From PHAA01 sp963665865 (GTDB lineage Bacteria; Bacillota; Syntrophomonadia; Syntrophomonadales; Syntrophomonadaceae), in contig CAXXWF010000001.1 in NCBI GenBank assembly GCA_963665865.2, positions 3,162,001 through 3,226,000 of the forward strand: a stretch of 64,000 nucleotides of DNA, in the 5' to 3' direction. Below are positions 45,284 through 54,611 of the stretch, piece after piece. The stretch's first letter is position 1; each line of letters starts with the position of its first letter. The notes below the pieces were generated by a model, which worked only from the letters and a program-made list of their open reading frames with translations, was not told the DNA's origin and made no database searches. The position numbers and the translations under genes are program-made.

Positions 45284-46459
45284 CTATACTTCGCAGGATT
45301 TTACTCCCGGTAATTCTATTCCTTCCAAAAATTCCAGGGTAGCTCCCCCGCCGGTGGATATATGGGTTATATCTTTTTCCAATCCCAGTTTGTGTATCGC
45401 GGCTGCGGAATCCCCTCCGCCGATCACACTAACTGCATGTGAGGCAGCAATGGCATGGGCTATAGCTTCAGTTCCCACTGCAAACCGCTGATATTCATAA
45501 ACCCCCACTGGGCCGTTCCAAATGATGGTATGGGCTTTGGAAATAGCAGTGGCAAATCCCCTGATGGTTTTAGGGCCTATATCAACTATCATCATATCAT
45601 CAGGGATCGCATCTATGTCGACTATCTGGGCTGGAGCATCGGCTGATAATTCAGGGGCGACTACTACATCTACCGGCATCAGGATGTGTTTGCCTTTCTT
45701 GTCCGCCAGTTCCAACAGGTTGCGACACTCCTGCAGAAGATCCATTTCACAGATAGATTTTCCTACTTTCATGCCCCGGGCCGCCAAGAATGTGTTTCCT
45801 ATTCCACCTGCCACCAGTAACACATCCAATTTATTAAGCAGGTTTCTTATCAGCCCCAGTTTATCACTCACCTTGGCACCGCCCAATATCGCCATGCGCG
45901 GACATTCGGGGTGTTCCAGCACTTTCCTTAACATGTTCACTTCATTTTCCAGCAAAAGCCCTGCATAGGCGGGTAAATAGTCAGCTATACCAGCTGTGGA
46001 AGAGTGAGCCCGATGAGCTGTTCCGAAAGCATCATTTACATAAATGTCGCCCAACTGAGCAAGTTGCTTCGAAAATTCAGGATCGTTCTTTTCCTCGCCT
46101 GGATAAAATCTTACATTTTCCAGCATCAATATTTGTCCGGGGGATAACTTACCCGCCATTTCTTGCACTACCGGCCCAACACAGTCGTCAGCCATAATCA
46201 CCTGTTTATGCAGCAGATTGCCGAGATGGAGTGCAACCCCTTTTAAGCTGTATTTAGGATCAGGCTTGGCTTTGGGCCTGCCTAGATGGCTCATGAGAAC
46301 CAAGCTGGCGCCGTGCCCCAATATATACTCAATTGTGGGAATGGCGGCCCTTATACGAGCATCATCAATAATATTTCCGTTATCATCCATTGGTACATTA
46401 AAATCCACCCGCATTAAGACCCGTTTGTCTTTTAGGTCTACATCCCTAATACTCCGCAA
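45284..46459 (-). CDS. pgk: Phosphoglycerate kinase
   Basis: 391 residues from the TTG at 46459, seven bases after AGGAGG. This gives the usual N-terminus (M)RSIRDVDLKDKRVLMRVDFNVP; the frame is open upstream to 46495 with no better site. Substrate Arg residues in LMSHLGRPK and DAFGTAHRAHSSTAG; nucleotide loop ILGGAKVSDKLG and C-terminal VIGGGDSAAAIHKLG. It transfers phosphate from 1,3-bisphosphoglycerate to ADP. The rare TTG start may lower translation relative to gap. Confidence 0.96.
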   Translation of the reverse strand: MRSIRDVDLKDKRVLMRVDFNVPMDDNGNIIDDARIRAAIPTIEYILGHGASLVLMSHLGRPKAKPDPKYSLKGVALHLGNLLHKQVIMADDCVGPVVQEMAGKLSPGQILMLENVRFYPGEEKNDPEFSKQLAQLGDIYVNDAFGTAHRAHSSTAGIADYLPAYAGLLLENEVNMLRKVLEHPECPRMAILGGAKVSDKLGLIRNLLNKLDVLLVAGGIGNTFLAARGMKVGKSICEMDLLQECRNLLELADKKGKHILMPVDVVVAPELSADAPAQIVDIDAIPDDMMIVDIGPKTIRGFATAISKAHTIIWNGPVGVYEYQRFAVGTEAIAHAIAASHAVSVIGGGDSAAAIHKLGLEKDITHISTGGGATLEFLEGIELPGVKSCEV

Positions 46460-46488
46460 ATTCAATCCTCCTAGCGAATTTCTTAATA

Positions 46489-46533
46489 GGGACAAGGGGA
46501 CTGTCCCAGAACCGTCCCCTTGACACCTGTCCC
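46489..46533. repeat. REP-like inverted repeat between gap and pgk
   Basis: GGGACAAGGGGAC and later GTCCCCTTG with a terminal CCTGTCCC form an imperfect hairpin of the REP family. Located inside the glycolytic operon, it could affect mRNA processing or termination. Confidence 0.7.
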
Positions 46534-46540
46534 TCTGTTC

Positions 46541-47548
46541 CTAAAAACCTTGAGCAGCTATATAGGCGGCTAGATCTAGAACCCTTAGGGAATAAGCCCA
46601 TTCATTATCATACCAGGCAATTACCTTAGCCATTCTATCCCCTATAGTCATGGTCAGGAGACCATCTACCACGGTTGAATTAGTCTCATCATTGTAATCA
46701 TGCGATACTAGCGGTATTTCTGTATATCTCAGGATTCCCTTTAAATATGTTGCCGCGGCTTGCTTATAAGCAGCATTGATTGCATCAACCGAACATGCCT
46801 TTTCCACCTCCACGGTTAGATCCAGCAGCGATACATTGGGCGTGGGGACTCTTATGGACAGACCATCTAATTTACCTTCCAGCTTAGGTATCACCAAACC
46901 AATCGCACTGGCAGCTCCGGTTGTAGTTGGAATGATTGATAGAGCAGCTGCCCGCGCTCTTCTAAGATCTTCATGTTCAAGATCCAACAACCTCTGATCA
47001 TTGGTGTAGGAATGGATGGTCGTCATCATCCCTTTAACGATTCCGAACTCCTGCAATAGTACCATGGCTACCGGTGCCAGACAATTGGTGGTACAGGATG
47101 CATTGGATATAATATGATGTTTGGTCCGCTCATATTTATCATTATTAACTCCCATTACTATGGTTATATCAGAGTTTTGGCCTGGTGCACTGATAATAAC
47201 TTTGGCAGCCCCGGCCTGTAAGTGCTTGGCAGCTTTATCATGGCTTCTGAATCTCCCGGTCCCTTCCACCACTATGTCTACTCCCAATTCTTTCCAAGGT
47301 AATTTTTCCGGGTCTTTTTCTGATAGGTATTTAAAACTCTTACCAGCTGCGGTAATGCTATCACCAGTAACCGCTACGTCACCTGGAAATTGGCCGTGGA
47401 TCGAGTCATACTTGAATAGATGCGCTCCTCCCGCTGGATCTCCCAGATCGTTAACAGCGACTAATTCCAAATCATTCCTCTGCATGGCCGCTCTGGCTAC
47501 CAGTCGCCCTATGCGCCCAAAACCGTTGATTGCAAATTTGACTGCCAT
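46541..47548 (-). CDS. gap: Glyceraldehyde-3-phosphate dehydrogenase, type I
   Basis: 335 residues. NAD fold start FAINGFGRIGRLVARAA, catalytic Cys in SNASCTTNCLAPVA, catalytic His in TTIHSYTNDQR, C-terminal signature AYSLRVLDLAAYIA. Asp follows in VAVNDLGD, which suits NAD specificity. Its ATG overlaps the cggR stop by one base (TAATG), giving coupled translation with its regulator. Confidence 0.97.
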   Translation of the reverse strand: MAVKFAINGFGRIGRLVARAAMQRNDLELVAVNDLGDPAGGAHLFKYDSIHGQFPGDVAVTGDSITAAGKSFKYLSEKDPEKLPWKELGVDIVVEGTGRFRSHDKAAKHLQAGAAKVIISAPGQNSDITIVMGVNNDKYERTKHHIISNASCTTNCLAPVAMVLLQEFGIVKGMMTTIHSYTNDQRLLDLEHEDLRRARAAALSIIPTTTGAASAIGLVIPKLEGKLDGLSIRVPTPNVSLLDLTVEVEKACSVDAINAAYKQAAATYLKGILRYTEIPLVSHDYNDETNSTVVDGLLTMTIGDRMAKVIAWYDNEWAYSLRVLDLAAYIAAQGF

Positions 47549-48579
47549 TAAACATCATCCTTCCCAAATATTATTTGTTGGGCTGCGCCCTCGTCAGTAA
47601 TCAGTACCTTTTCCTGTCCATTTTGCAGGACTGCTTTTATAGCCTGGGCTTTATTGCTGCCACCGGCCACTGCTACAACCAGCCCGATGTTCTTAAGATC
47701 ATCGCGTTCCAATCCAATCCCAGGTATCTCAAATATTATTCTGCCCCGTCGGTCGTAATAATATCGAAGCGCTTCTCCAGCAGCATCATGACTGTCCAAA
47801 TAATCCAATTCGGCCGGGGACAATCCTCGGCGCTTGGCCATCTCCATGGCCGGTCCAATTCCGTGCACCAGAATATTGGCCGATTTAATAGTTTTAATAA
47901 CTTCACTGATATGAATGTCTTTTTTTAGTGCTGCCGCAGTACTCTCCTCAACATTATCCGGTATGTGCAGGAGTCGGTATTGTCCCCCAATACTCCTGGC
48001 TATCTTGGCCGCGATGTTGCCCGCCTGCAGTTCAACATCTTGACCCAGTCCGCCTCGAGCCGGAACCACACAAACCTGGCCTTGATTTACTCCCTCACGC
48101 ATGGAGTCAGCTATCTGTGCCAGGGTAGTTCCTCCGGTAACAGCCAGAATGCAGGACGGATATAGTTTTTTACGGAGAAATTCTGCCCCAGCCCTGCCCA
48201 GGTCCTTTTTAGCAAAATCATTCAGGTAAGAATCTCCGGGAACGATTATAACCTCATCCAGAGCAAAACGCTCCTTAAGCTTCTCGCCCAAAGTCTGGAT
48301 ATTAAACAGCCAGGGAACATAGGCATCGATATCGCGCAGCAGTTCTTCCCCATAGGAAGTCAGGTATATCCCGGCGGGAGTAGTCTGCAGGGCACCCCGT
48401 GCTTTGAGAATGTCCACTTCGGTACGCACCATTCGCTCCGTACATTGTACATTTTTCCCCAGCTGCCGTCTGCCAATAGGCTGGTTATGAAGAATCTGTC
48501 TTAAAACTTGGTATCTGGTCATCATTAGTTCCGTTACTTCAGGAGCAAAACGTTCTATAACGGCAAATAGTTTATTCAT
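47548..48579 (-). CDS. cggR: Central glycolytic genes regulator (SorC family repressor)
   Basis: 343 residues. N-terminal winged HTH (RRQLGKNVQCTERMVRTEVDILKARG, near 36-60) and C-terminal SorC sugar-phosphate binding domain (ILAVTGGTTLAQIADSM, VVPARGGLGQDVELQAG, VAVAGGSNKAQAI). In Bacillus the homologue represses the gap operon and is released by fructose-1,6-bisphosphate. Here it heads cggR-gap-pgk-tpiA-gpmI-eno, the standard order, and a matching palindrome lies in its leader. Confidence 0.95.
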   Translation of the reverse strand: MNKLFAVIERFAPEVTELMMTRYQVLRQILHNQPIGRRQLGKNVQCTERMVRTEVDILKARGALQTTPAGIYLTSYGEELLRDIDAYVPWLFNIQTLGEKLKERFALDEVIIVPGDSYLNDFAKKDLGRAGAEFLRKKLYPSCILAVTGGTTLAQIADSMREGVNQGQVCVVPARGGLGQDVELQAGNIAAKIARSIGGQYRLLHIPDNVEESTAAALKKDIHISEVIKTIKSANILVHGIGPAMEMAKRRGLSPAELDYLDSHDAAGEALRYYYDRRGRIIFEIPGIGLERDDLKNIGLVVAVAGGSNKAQAIKAVLQNGQEKVLITDEGAAQQIIFGKDDV

Positions 48580-48609
48580 GTACTACCCTCGGGACTTTAT
48601 TTTTACCCA

Positions 48610-48625
48610 GGGACAATTATGTCCC
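48610..48625 (-). promoter_or_regulatory. Candidate CggR operator in the cggR leader
   Basis: GGGACAATTATGTCCC is a perfect 6-bp inverted repeat with 4-base centre, similar to the GGGAC-n-TGTC elements bound by Bacillus CggR. It lies about 30 bases before the cggR start codon and downstream of a TATAAT at 48673-48668. Confidence 0.6.
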
Positions 48626-48667
48626 AGTGACTGTAAACAATTACCTATTATTTTCTATATTTTAATT

Positions 48668-48673
48668 ATTATA
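48668..48673 (-). promoter_or_regulatory. Candidate -10 element for the cggR operon
   Basis: TATAAT on the minus strand in an AT-rich region, about 90 bases before cggR. No good -35 at 17 bases (TTGTAC lies 21 bases upstream), so confidence is limited. Confidence 0.4.
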
Positions 48674-48709
48674 GCACACTGGGGTATATATGAGGTACAA
48701 ACAAAATTA

Positions 48710-50104
48710 TTAATATCTCTTCCTGGCGGTAGTCGGTGATATACCCATTTCCTGACGATATTTTGCAACTGTCCGACGGGATATCTTTATTCCCTGCGCT
48801 TTTAATAATTCCACGATGGTCTGATCACTAAGTGGATGACTTGTATTTTCATTGGCAATAATTTCTTCCAACATATTCTTGATGCTTTTGGCTGAGACTT
48901 TATCAAAACCTTCCTCACCCTGTACACCGGTTCCAAAAAAATATTTAAGCTCAAACAATCCCTTCGGAGTTTGGATATATTTCTTAGCCGTAGCCCGGCT
49001 GACAGTTGACTCATGTACCTCAATTATGTCAGCAACCTGCTTGAGGTTTAGCGGTTTAAGGTATTTGATGCCCTTGTCGAAAAACTCTGTCTGGATATCG
49101 ACGATACAGCGGATTACCCTGTCCAGCGTTCTACGGCGCTGCTCAATACTACGGATCAGCCAGATGGCAGAACCCATTTTCTCTTCCAGATATTTGCGGG
49201 CTTCAGGTGTGTAGACTCCCTGATTTCGCATCATATTTTCATAAAGCTGATTGACAACCAGGCGTGGTGAGGCACTATCATTCAGGATCACCACATATTC
49301 CCCTTCAATTTTTTCGACGATGGCGTCAGGGATAATATATTTTACCTCATCAACCGGGCTGTACTGTAAACCTGGTTTGGGGTCCAGAGTCCGTATAAGA
49401 TCACAGGCTTCCTGCACTCTTTGGACTGTTGTTTCCAATATCTGAGCTATCTTAGCCACTTTGCCTACGGCCAGGTCATTAAGATGATTGGCAATGATGA
49501 CTTCGGCTAAGGTGTTTTGGTTCCCGTAATAGCGAAGCTGAATCAGCAGACATTCTTTCAGGTTACGAGCCCCCACACCATGAGGATGAAAGGATTGAAC
49601 CAAACTTATAACTTTATTAATTCGTTCGCAATCTGCACCGGTTTGGGCGGCAACTTCTTCAGTTTCCACACAGAGATAACCATGGGAGTCAATATTACCA
49701 ATAAGGTATTGTCCTACCAATAGATCTTCAGGATTCTTGCAGGTCAGATTTAACTGGAATTGGAGATGTTCGTAAAGGCTGGGCCTCTCGGTTAAGAAGT
49801 TGTCAAAGGACTTGTTTTGTGGTTCACCGACGGAAAAACCAATATCGCGATCGTTAAAATATTCCATCCACTCTTCGGTGCCGGTAACTGTGTCAGCTTC
49901 GTTTTCCTTATCACTTGCCGAATTCTCCGGCCCAGGGTCCTCGACTTCCTTTTCCTCCAGAAGTGGGTTCTCTTCTAACTCTTTCTGGGTATATTGCTCC
50001 AGTTCAAGCGTAGACATTTGCAGAATTGCAATTGCTAATCTCAATTCTGGCGTCATTACCAGTTTCTGTTGTTGTTCCAGAAATATATCGTTGGTAAGTC
50101 TCAT
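48710..50104 (-). CDS. rpoN: RNA polymerase sigma-54 factor
   Basis: 464 residues from the ATG at 50104 (GAGG at 7 bases). Region I: LEQQQKLVMTPELRLAIAILQMS, Gln/Leu-rich activator-interaction domain; acidic region II; core-binding domain (about 100-280); HTH near 345-375 (LKQVADIIEVHESTVSRA); and the RpoN box SRRTVAKYRQEM near the end, which reads -24. It directs transcription from -24/-12 promoters with AAA+ activators. One such promoter and activator pair lies at 35.8-38.3 kb. Confidence 0.97.
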   Translation of the reverse strand: MRLTNDIFLEQQQKLVMTPELRLAIAILQMSTLELEQYTQKELEENPLLEEKEVEDPGPENSASDKENEADTVTGTEEWMEYFNDRDIGFSVGEPQNKSFDNFLTERPSLYEHLQFQLNLTCKNPEDLLVGQYLIGNIDSHGYLCVETEEVAAQTGADCERINKVISLVQSFHPHGVGARNLKECLLIQLRYYGNQNTLAEVIIANHLNDLAVGKVAKIAQILETTVQRVQEACDLIRTLDPKPGLQYSPVDEVKYIIPDAIVEKIEGEYVVILNDSASPRLVVNQLYENMMRNQGVYTPEARKYLEEKMGSAIWLIRSIEQRRRTLDRVIRCIVDIQTEFFDKGIKYLKPLNLKQVADIIEVHESTVSRATAKKYIQTPKGLFELKYFFGTGVQGEEGFDKVSAKSIKNMLEEIIANENTSHPLSDQTIVELLKAQGIKISRRTVAKYRQEMGISPTTARKRY

Positions 50105-50122
50105 TCCTGTTCCTCGCATTTT

Positions 50123-51058
50123 CTATTCATCAAGTATTGTGGCGGCAAAGCTCTCCAGTTTCTTCATTCGGTATGCCACCCCTGATTTGGTTAGAGGTGG
50201 GTTCAGCATTATCCCCATTTCTTTTAATGTGTTGTCGGGATGGTCAATCCTCAAGATCGCCAACTCTCTTAAATTGGGGGGGAGACCCTTTACTCCTATC
50301 TTATGCAATAATCTCTCAATCATTTCAACCTGCCGCACCGAAGCGTCCACCGTCTTAGCCAGATTGGCAGTTTCACAATTTACCTGACGATTTACCTGGT
50401 TGCGCATTGATTTGACTATTCTGACATTTTCAAAATCCAGCAGTGCTTTACTAGCTTCAACTATGCGGAGGAAATCGACTATCTTTTCACTTTCCTTGAC
50501 GTAGAGCAGCAGGCTGTTTTTACGTTCACTGACCCGAGCCTCTATATCCAACTTCCGCATTATTTTCTGAACATCACTGACCAATCTGGAATCGTTCAAT
50601 ACAATTTCCAGGTGGTAATTTCCTTCCGGACGATTGATAAAACCTCTCGCAATGAATATACCGCGCAGGAAAGCTCTTTTGCAGCAGTTCTTACTAATCA
50701 GGGACCAATTCACCTGCCCCTTCAAGCTTTTAGAAGTCAACTCCAAATCCTGCAGCCAATCATCACCGTTGGATTGATCTAGGAGGGTTTCCACCACATA
50801 TAATCTTGATTTCTTAAAACGCCTTTTTTCCTGAACCCGAACCGTAGATGACAGGCCATAGGTTTCCTTCAATAGTCTGTATATTTTCCGGGCTGGGGTG
50901 GCACTTTCCACTGTGGTAATCAGACAGCGTTCCCCATTTTGATCCTGCCCCACATTCGCCCGCAGCATCAGCAATGCCGATAATTCAGCCTTCTGGCAAC
51001 AGGCCTTTTCAGGAATGATACGAGCCAGTTCATTGCGGACATCATTGGAGAAGCTCAT
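50123..51058 (-). CDS. whiA: DNA-binding protein WhiA
   Basis: 311 residues. N-terminal LAGLIDADG-homing-endonuclease-like fold (FSNDVRNELARIIPEKACCQKAELSALL and ARGFINRPEGNYHLEIVL) and a C-terminal HTH (LRELAILRIDHPDNTLKEMGIMLNPPLTKSGV is the conserved part). In Firmicutes it influences cell division and chromosome segregation. The start overlaps the rapZ stop by one base (TAATG), the usual rapZ-whiA linkage; the yvcK-type gene normally between them is absent here. Confidence 0.95.
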   Translation of the reverse strand: MSFSNDVRNELARIIPEKACCQKAELSALLMLRANVGQDQNGERCLITTVESATPARKIYRLLKETYGLSSTVRVQEKRRFKKSRLYVVETLLDQSNGDDWLQDLELTSKSLKGQVNWSLISKNCCKRAFLRGIFIARGFINRPEGNYHLEIVLNDSRLVSDVQKIMRKLDIEARVSERKNSLLLYVKESEKIVDFLRIVEASKALLDFENVRIVKSMRNQVNRQVNCETANLAKTVDASVRQVEMIERLLHKIGVKGLPPNLRELAILRIDHPDNTLKEMGIMLNPPLTKSGVAYRMKKLESFAATILDE

Positions 51059-51945
51059 TATGCCTCCTTTTTATATCTGGCTAAATCCCGATGTCTGATA
51101 ATCACATTATACCCCTGCTTCCTGAGCTGTTGACCAAAATAATTGCCCAGAACCACCGAGCGATGCTGACCGCCGGTACAGCCAATAGATATGGCCAGGT
51201 TCGTTTTGCCTTCCTGAATGTAGTGAGGTATCAAAAACTTGAGCAGATTCAGAAAACGTTTGGAAAAGGATTTGGTAATTTCAGATCCCAGCACGTAGCG
51301 GATCACCTCTTCATCCTCGCCGGTTTGCTTGGTCATAGTTGGATCATAAAAAGGATTGGGTAAAAAACGCACGTCCATCATAATATCACAATCCAGCGGT
51401 ATACCCATTTTATAGCCAAAAGACACCACATTTATAGAAAAACTACCGGTTAAATTTTCGCTATAGAGCTCGATTAGCTTTTCTTTCAACTGCCTGGGGG
51501 TGGTATCGGAGGTATCGAGAATGACATTAGCCTTACCACGCAATTCTTCCAATATATTGCGTTCCATTCTGATTGCATCCAGTAAACGGTCATTGCGAGC
51601 CAGGGGATGCCGCCTTCTAGATTCTTTGAACCTGCGCACCAAGACTTCGTCTGAGGCCTCCACGAATAGTATTTCATAAGCAAGATGATTCTCATCCATC
51701 TCATACAGCGACTGGGAAAGATTGTGGAAAAAATCGCCTCCGCGCACGTCGATAACCAATGCAACCTTCACTATCTTCCCTTCAGATTGGAGACTTAATT
51801 CGATAAACTTCCGCAGCAAAGCAGGAGGCATATTATCCACACAGTAATAGCCCAGATCTTCCAGGCAGTTAATCGTCTGGGTCTTCCCTGCTCCTGATAA
51901 ACCCGTAATTATTAGGACATGCAGACTTGCAGCTTCCTCCACCAC
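51058..51945 (-). CDS. rapZ: RNase adapter / nucleotide-binding protein RapZ
   Basis: 295 residues from the GTG at 51945, eight bases after AGGAGG. This gives the family's usual length; the longer frame to 51990 lacks an RBS. Walker A ITGLSGAGKTQ near the N-terminus, DNMPPAL, Walker B-like VIDVRGG and C-terminal SIGCTGGQHRSVVLG. In E. coli RapZ controls glucosamine-6-phosphate synthase through small RNAs; the Firmicute role is less clear. In one coupled unit with whiA. Confidence 0.95.
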   Translation of the reverse strand: MVEEAASLHVLIITGLSGAGKTQTINCLEDLGYYCVDNMPPALLRKFIELSLQSEGKIVKVALVIDVRGGDFFHNLSQSLYEMDENHLAYEILFVEASDEVLVRRFKESRRRHPLARNDRLLDAIRMERNILEELRGKANVILDTSDTTPRQLKEKLIELYSENLTGSFSINVVSFGYKMGIPLDCDIMMDVRFLPNPFYDPTMTKQTGEDEEVIRYVLGSEITKSFSKRFLNLLKFLIPHYIQEGKTNLAISIGCTGGQHRSVVLGNYFGQQLRKQGYNVIIRHRDLARYKKEA

Positions 51946-52065
51946 TGTGCTTCCCTCCTGTATCATACAGTCCCGACATGAATTACCCATGCCCAGACTT
52001 TATATCTTTAATAAATATTTTCTAACTCTTTTAATTATAGCAGATATATCTGTGCTATCCCGAGA

Positions 52066-53097
52066 TCATTTTATTCCTTTTGCCAATTCAGCTTTCAGAT
52101 AATCAATGGTTTCCACCGGGGTAGGGTTGATCCCGTATTCTAAAGCGAGATAGAAACTGGCGTAATCACCAACATAAACCAGCGAATAAAACCGAGCCAG
52201 AAAAGACTCACCCTGGGCATCAATCTGGACAACTTTTTTCACCTTATTCTGAATTATGTCCATACTTATCTGCATACGCTTTTGCACCCGGGGATGATCA
52301 CCTGGGTCCCGCAGTATTATTACTACCAAGCGGTCCATGAGCTCTGGCGGCACATCCATCCCTACAATCTCATTATGATTGAGCTCCGGGAAGATATTGT
52401 AATAAGCTGGAGCTTTGGCATTTTCATTTATCTGGGTCTTCCAGCGCATGGCGGCAATCTCGGAGCGGGCCGAACTCCCCCAGATTATCGGCAGATTACC
52501 CTTCAACTCCGCGGCAATGCGGCGAGCCTGATTATCGGGGGAAGCGACCCCCGGATGAATGCCCTCTCTAACCGCCAGCAGTACCCTGATCGTCTCCTCG
52601 AGGTCTTCAGTGACCCCCTGCATAATTTCCAATTCTTCTAATATAAGAGCCAGAGGTGCAAACAGGTAGCCGGTCGCCGCTCGGGGTGATAGCCCTCCTG
52701 GAATTTTTACTGCCGCAACCTCATCATTATCAGCCATTTCGGCTAGTTTACCACCACTGGTAACTGCAATAACTGTTGCCCCCTGCTTAACCGCCTGCTG
52801 GTAAGCGCTGAGAGTCTCTTCGGTATTTCCCGAATAACTAACCGCTAAAACCAGGCTATCGCCGTTTACAAAACCAGGCATATCGTAATCGCGGTTTACC
52901 AGGACCGGTATCCGCGCCCGGGATAGGCAATAAGTGCGCAGTATATCCCCGCCAATAGCTGAGCCGCCCAGGCCGGTAACCACAATATTGCGGTAATCAC
53001 GTCGATATTTCGGTGGCAGTTTAACTCCCTGTTTTAGTATCTCAGCGAACTGATCAGGTAAGCTCCATAAATATGCCTGCATTTTCTCAACTGTCAT
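52066..53097 (-). CDS. Bifunctional phosphoglucose/phosphomannose isomerase
   Basis: 343 residues from the ATG at 53097. SIS domain at about 25-150 (VVTGLGGSAIGGDILRTY, AVSYSGNTEETLSAYQQA) and the C-terminal PGI/PMI domain with EFxxxxEL-type segment NIFPELNHNEIVG near 240. It interconverts glucose-6-P, fructose-6-P and mannose-6-P. A ROK kinase relic lies just upstream, so this was probably once a glucokinase-isomerase pair. Confidence 0.9.
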   Translation of the reverse strand: MTVEKMQAYLWSLPDQFAEILKQGVKLPPKYRRDYRNIVVTGLGGSAIGGDILRTYCLSRARIPVLVNRDYDMPGFVNGDSLVLAVSYSGNTEETLSAYQQAVKQGATVIAVTSGGKLAEMADNDEVAAVKIPGGLSPRAATGYLFAPLALILEELEIMQGVTEDLEETIRVLLAVREGIHPGVASPDNQARRIAAELKGNLPIIWGSSARSEIAAMRWKTQINENAKAPAYYNIFPELNHNEIVGMDVPPELMDRLVVIILRDPGDHPRVQKRMQISMDIIQNKVKKVVQIDAQGESFLARFYSLVYVGDYASFYLALEYGINPTPVETIDYLKAELAKGIK

Positions 53098-53152
53098 TAT
53101 CTTCCCGCCTTTCCTGCCTGTTATCAATCGTCCATTATATTCCCGGTCTTCA

Positions 53153-53257
53153 CTAGGTCATGCAGGACTGCCGTCCTCGGTACAACTCCCCATTTATAAT
53201 AATTCCGCTCAGTATCTTAGTCCCGCCAATATCCAATCCTATAATTACCTTCTGCAC
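53153..53257 (-). pseudogene. N-terminal relic of a ROK-family sugar kinase
   Basis: A 34-codon frame from a GTG at 53257 reads VQKVIIGLDIGGTKILSGII, then NGELYRGRQSC before a stop at 53153. GLDIGGTK is the phosphate-binding loop of ROK glucokinases. The remaining roughly 280 residues are absent; the isomerase gene starts 56 bases later. It starts 15 bases after the stop of the DUF362 gene with GGGGTGA as RBS. A short translated peptide is possible but no function is expected. Confidence 0.75.
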
Positions 53258-53272
53258 TAAATCACCCCGGAG

Positions 53273-54394
53273 TTATAGTTCATGTAGTTCATAATCCATT
53301 TGACCCAGGCCAATTTTCATAGCATGTTCTAATTGAGTTTGACCATTAATTCCGGGGTGTACCATCCTAAACTTATCTTCCCCTGGTTTTATCCCCTCTA
53401 TTACAGAACCGGGCATTGCCGGCAGTGCATTCACTAAATCTGCACAGGCTTTATCCAGGGCCACTGGGTCAAAAGATGCCAAGATACCTACATCCTGAAC
53501 AATGGGGTAATCGTTATGACCGTAACAATCGCACTCCGGGCTAACATCCATAACAAAGGATATATAAATGACTTTACCCTCTTTACCTTGTACTGCTCCC
53601 AACGCATATTCGGCCATCTTTTCCTGTACTGCCTCGGGAGTTGTGCGCCAATTGATATTGATGGCATCGAAAAGGCAAGTGACTGCACATTCGCCGCATC
53701 CCCAGCATTTCTTATCCAGAATATATGCTTTTTCACCTTTTTTATTCCCCGTCCAGGGTTGCATCTCAATAGCCTCCGCCGGACACCATTTAGTACATTT
53801 GGCACAACCGGTGCATTTATCATCCTTAATGTTGGGCAGGACATCCGAATGCATCTGCTGCTTGCCGCTGCGGGAGCCTAAGCCCATCCCCAGGTTCTTG
53901 ATCGCCCCGCCAAAGCCGCTAAGTTCATGGCATTTGAAATGGGTCATAACCACCATTGCATCGGCATGATAGGCGGCACTGCCTATGCTTACCTCCTGGA
54001 AATGTTGACCGGGTATAGGTACTTTCACATAATCCTTGCCAGTGAGACCATCGGCTATTATCAAAGGAGCACCTACCACGGCATAATCAAAACCATTTTG
54101 TATGGCTGTCTCCAGATGATCCACCGAGTTGGCCCGAGTACCGACGTAGAGGGTATTAGCATCGGTTAAGAATGGACGTCCGCCCAGTTTCTTTACCACG
54201 TCGACTACCCGTCGCACATAGGGTGGTCTTATATAGGCCATATTGCCGGTCTCTCCAAAGTGCAGCTTGATGGCTACTAAATCTTTCGATGCAATCATTT
54301 GTTCTATGCCAGCTCTTTTTAATAATTTCTCCACTTTATCCAGCAAACTTGTTTTGTGAGTATGCAAATTACTGTACCAAACCTTGGCTGCCAC
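53273..54394 (-). CDS. DUF362 domain protein with two [4Fe-4S] ferredoxin motifs
   Basis: 373 residues. N-terminal DUF362 region (KLHFGETGNMAYIRPPYVRRVV and LTDANTLYVGTRANSVDHL). Then two ferredoxin clusters near 190-240: CTGCAKCTKWCPAEAIE and CWGCGECAVTCLFDAI. The C-terminus continues the DUF362 fold. Homologues are common in anaerobes and are often annotated as 4Fe-4S ferredoxins. A role in electron transfer is inferred; the partner is unknown. Confidence 0.88.
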   Translation of the reverse strand: MAAKVWYSNLHTHKTSLLDKVEKLLKRAGIEQMIASKDLVAIKLHFGETGNMAYIRPPYVRRVVDVVKKLGGRPFLTDANTLYVGTRANSVDHLETAIQNGFDYAVVGAPLIIADGLTGKDYVKVPIPGQHFQEVSIGSAAYHADAMVVMTHFKCHELSGFGGAIKNLGMGLGSRSGKQQMHSDVLPNIKDDKCTGCAKCTKWCPAEAIEMQPWTGNKKGEKAYILDKKCWGCGECAVTCLFDAININWRTTPEAVQEKMAEYALGAVQGKEGKVIYISFVMDVSPECDCYGHNDYPIVQDVGILASFDPVALDKACADLVNALPAMPGSVIEGIKPGEDKFRMVHPGINGQTQLEHAMKIGLGQMDYELHEL

Positions 54395-54445
54395 ATCGAT
54401 TCCTCCCAGCTTTATAGTTTACTCAACTTTCGCAGTTAACATGAG

Positions 54446-54609
54446 AACGATAGACGCGGACTGCGCAGACCCTTCGGGCGCGGACTATCGCAGAATTCTT
54501 ATTAAAATTAAGACCAAGATTAATTATAAATAGCGATAACCACGCCATGTAAGTATTATTAAAAGATCCGCGTTAATCATAAAAGTCCGCGTTGTCCGCG
54601 TCTATCGTT
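54446..54609. repeat. MITE-like element with 16-bp perfect terminal inverted repeats (copy A)
   Basis: AACGATAGACGCGGAC at 54446-54461 and its exact reverse complement GTCCGCGTCTATCGTT at 54594-54609 bound 164 non-coding bases. The right end also holds a short tandem GTCCGCGTTGTCCGCG. It ends two bases from the stop codon of the HAD gene. Copy B is at 60782-61117. Confidence 0.8.
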
Positions 54610-54611
54610 TC

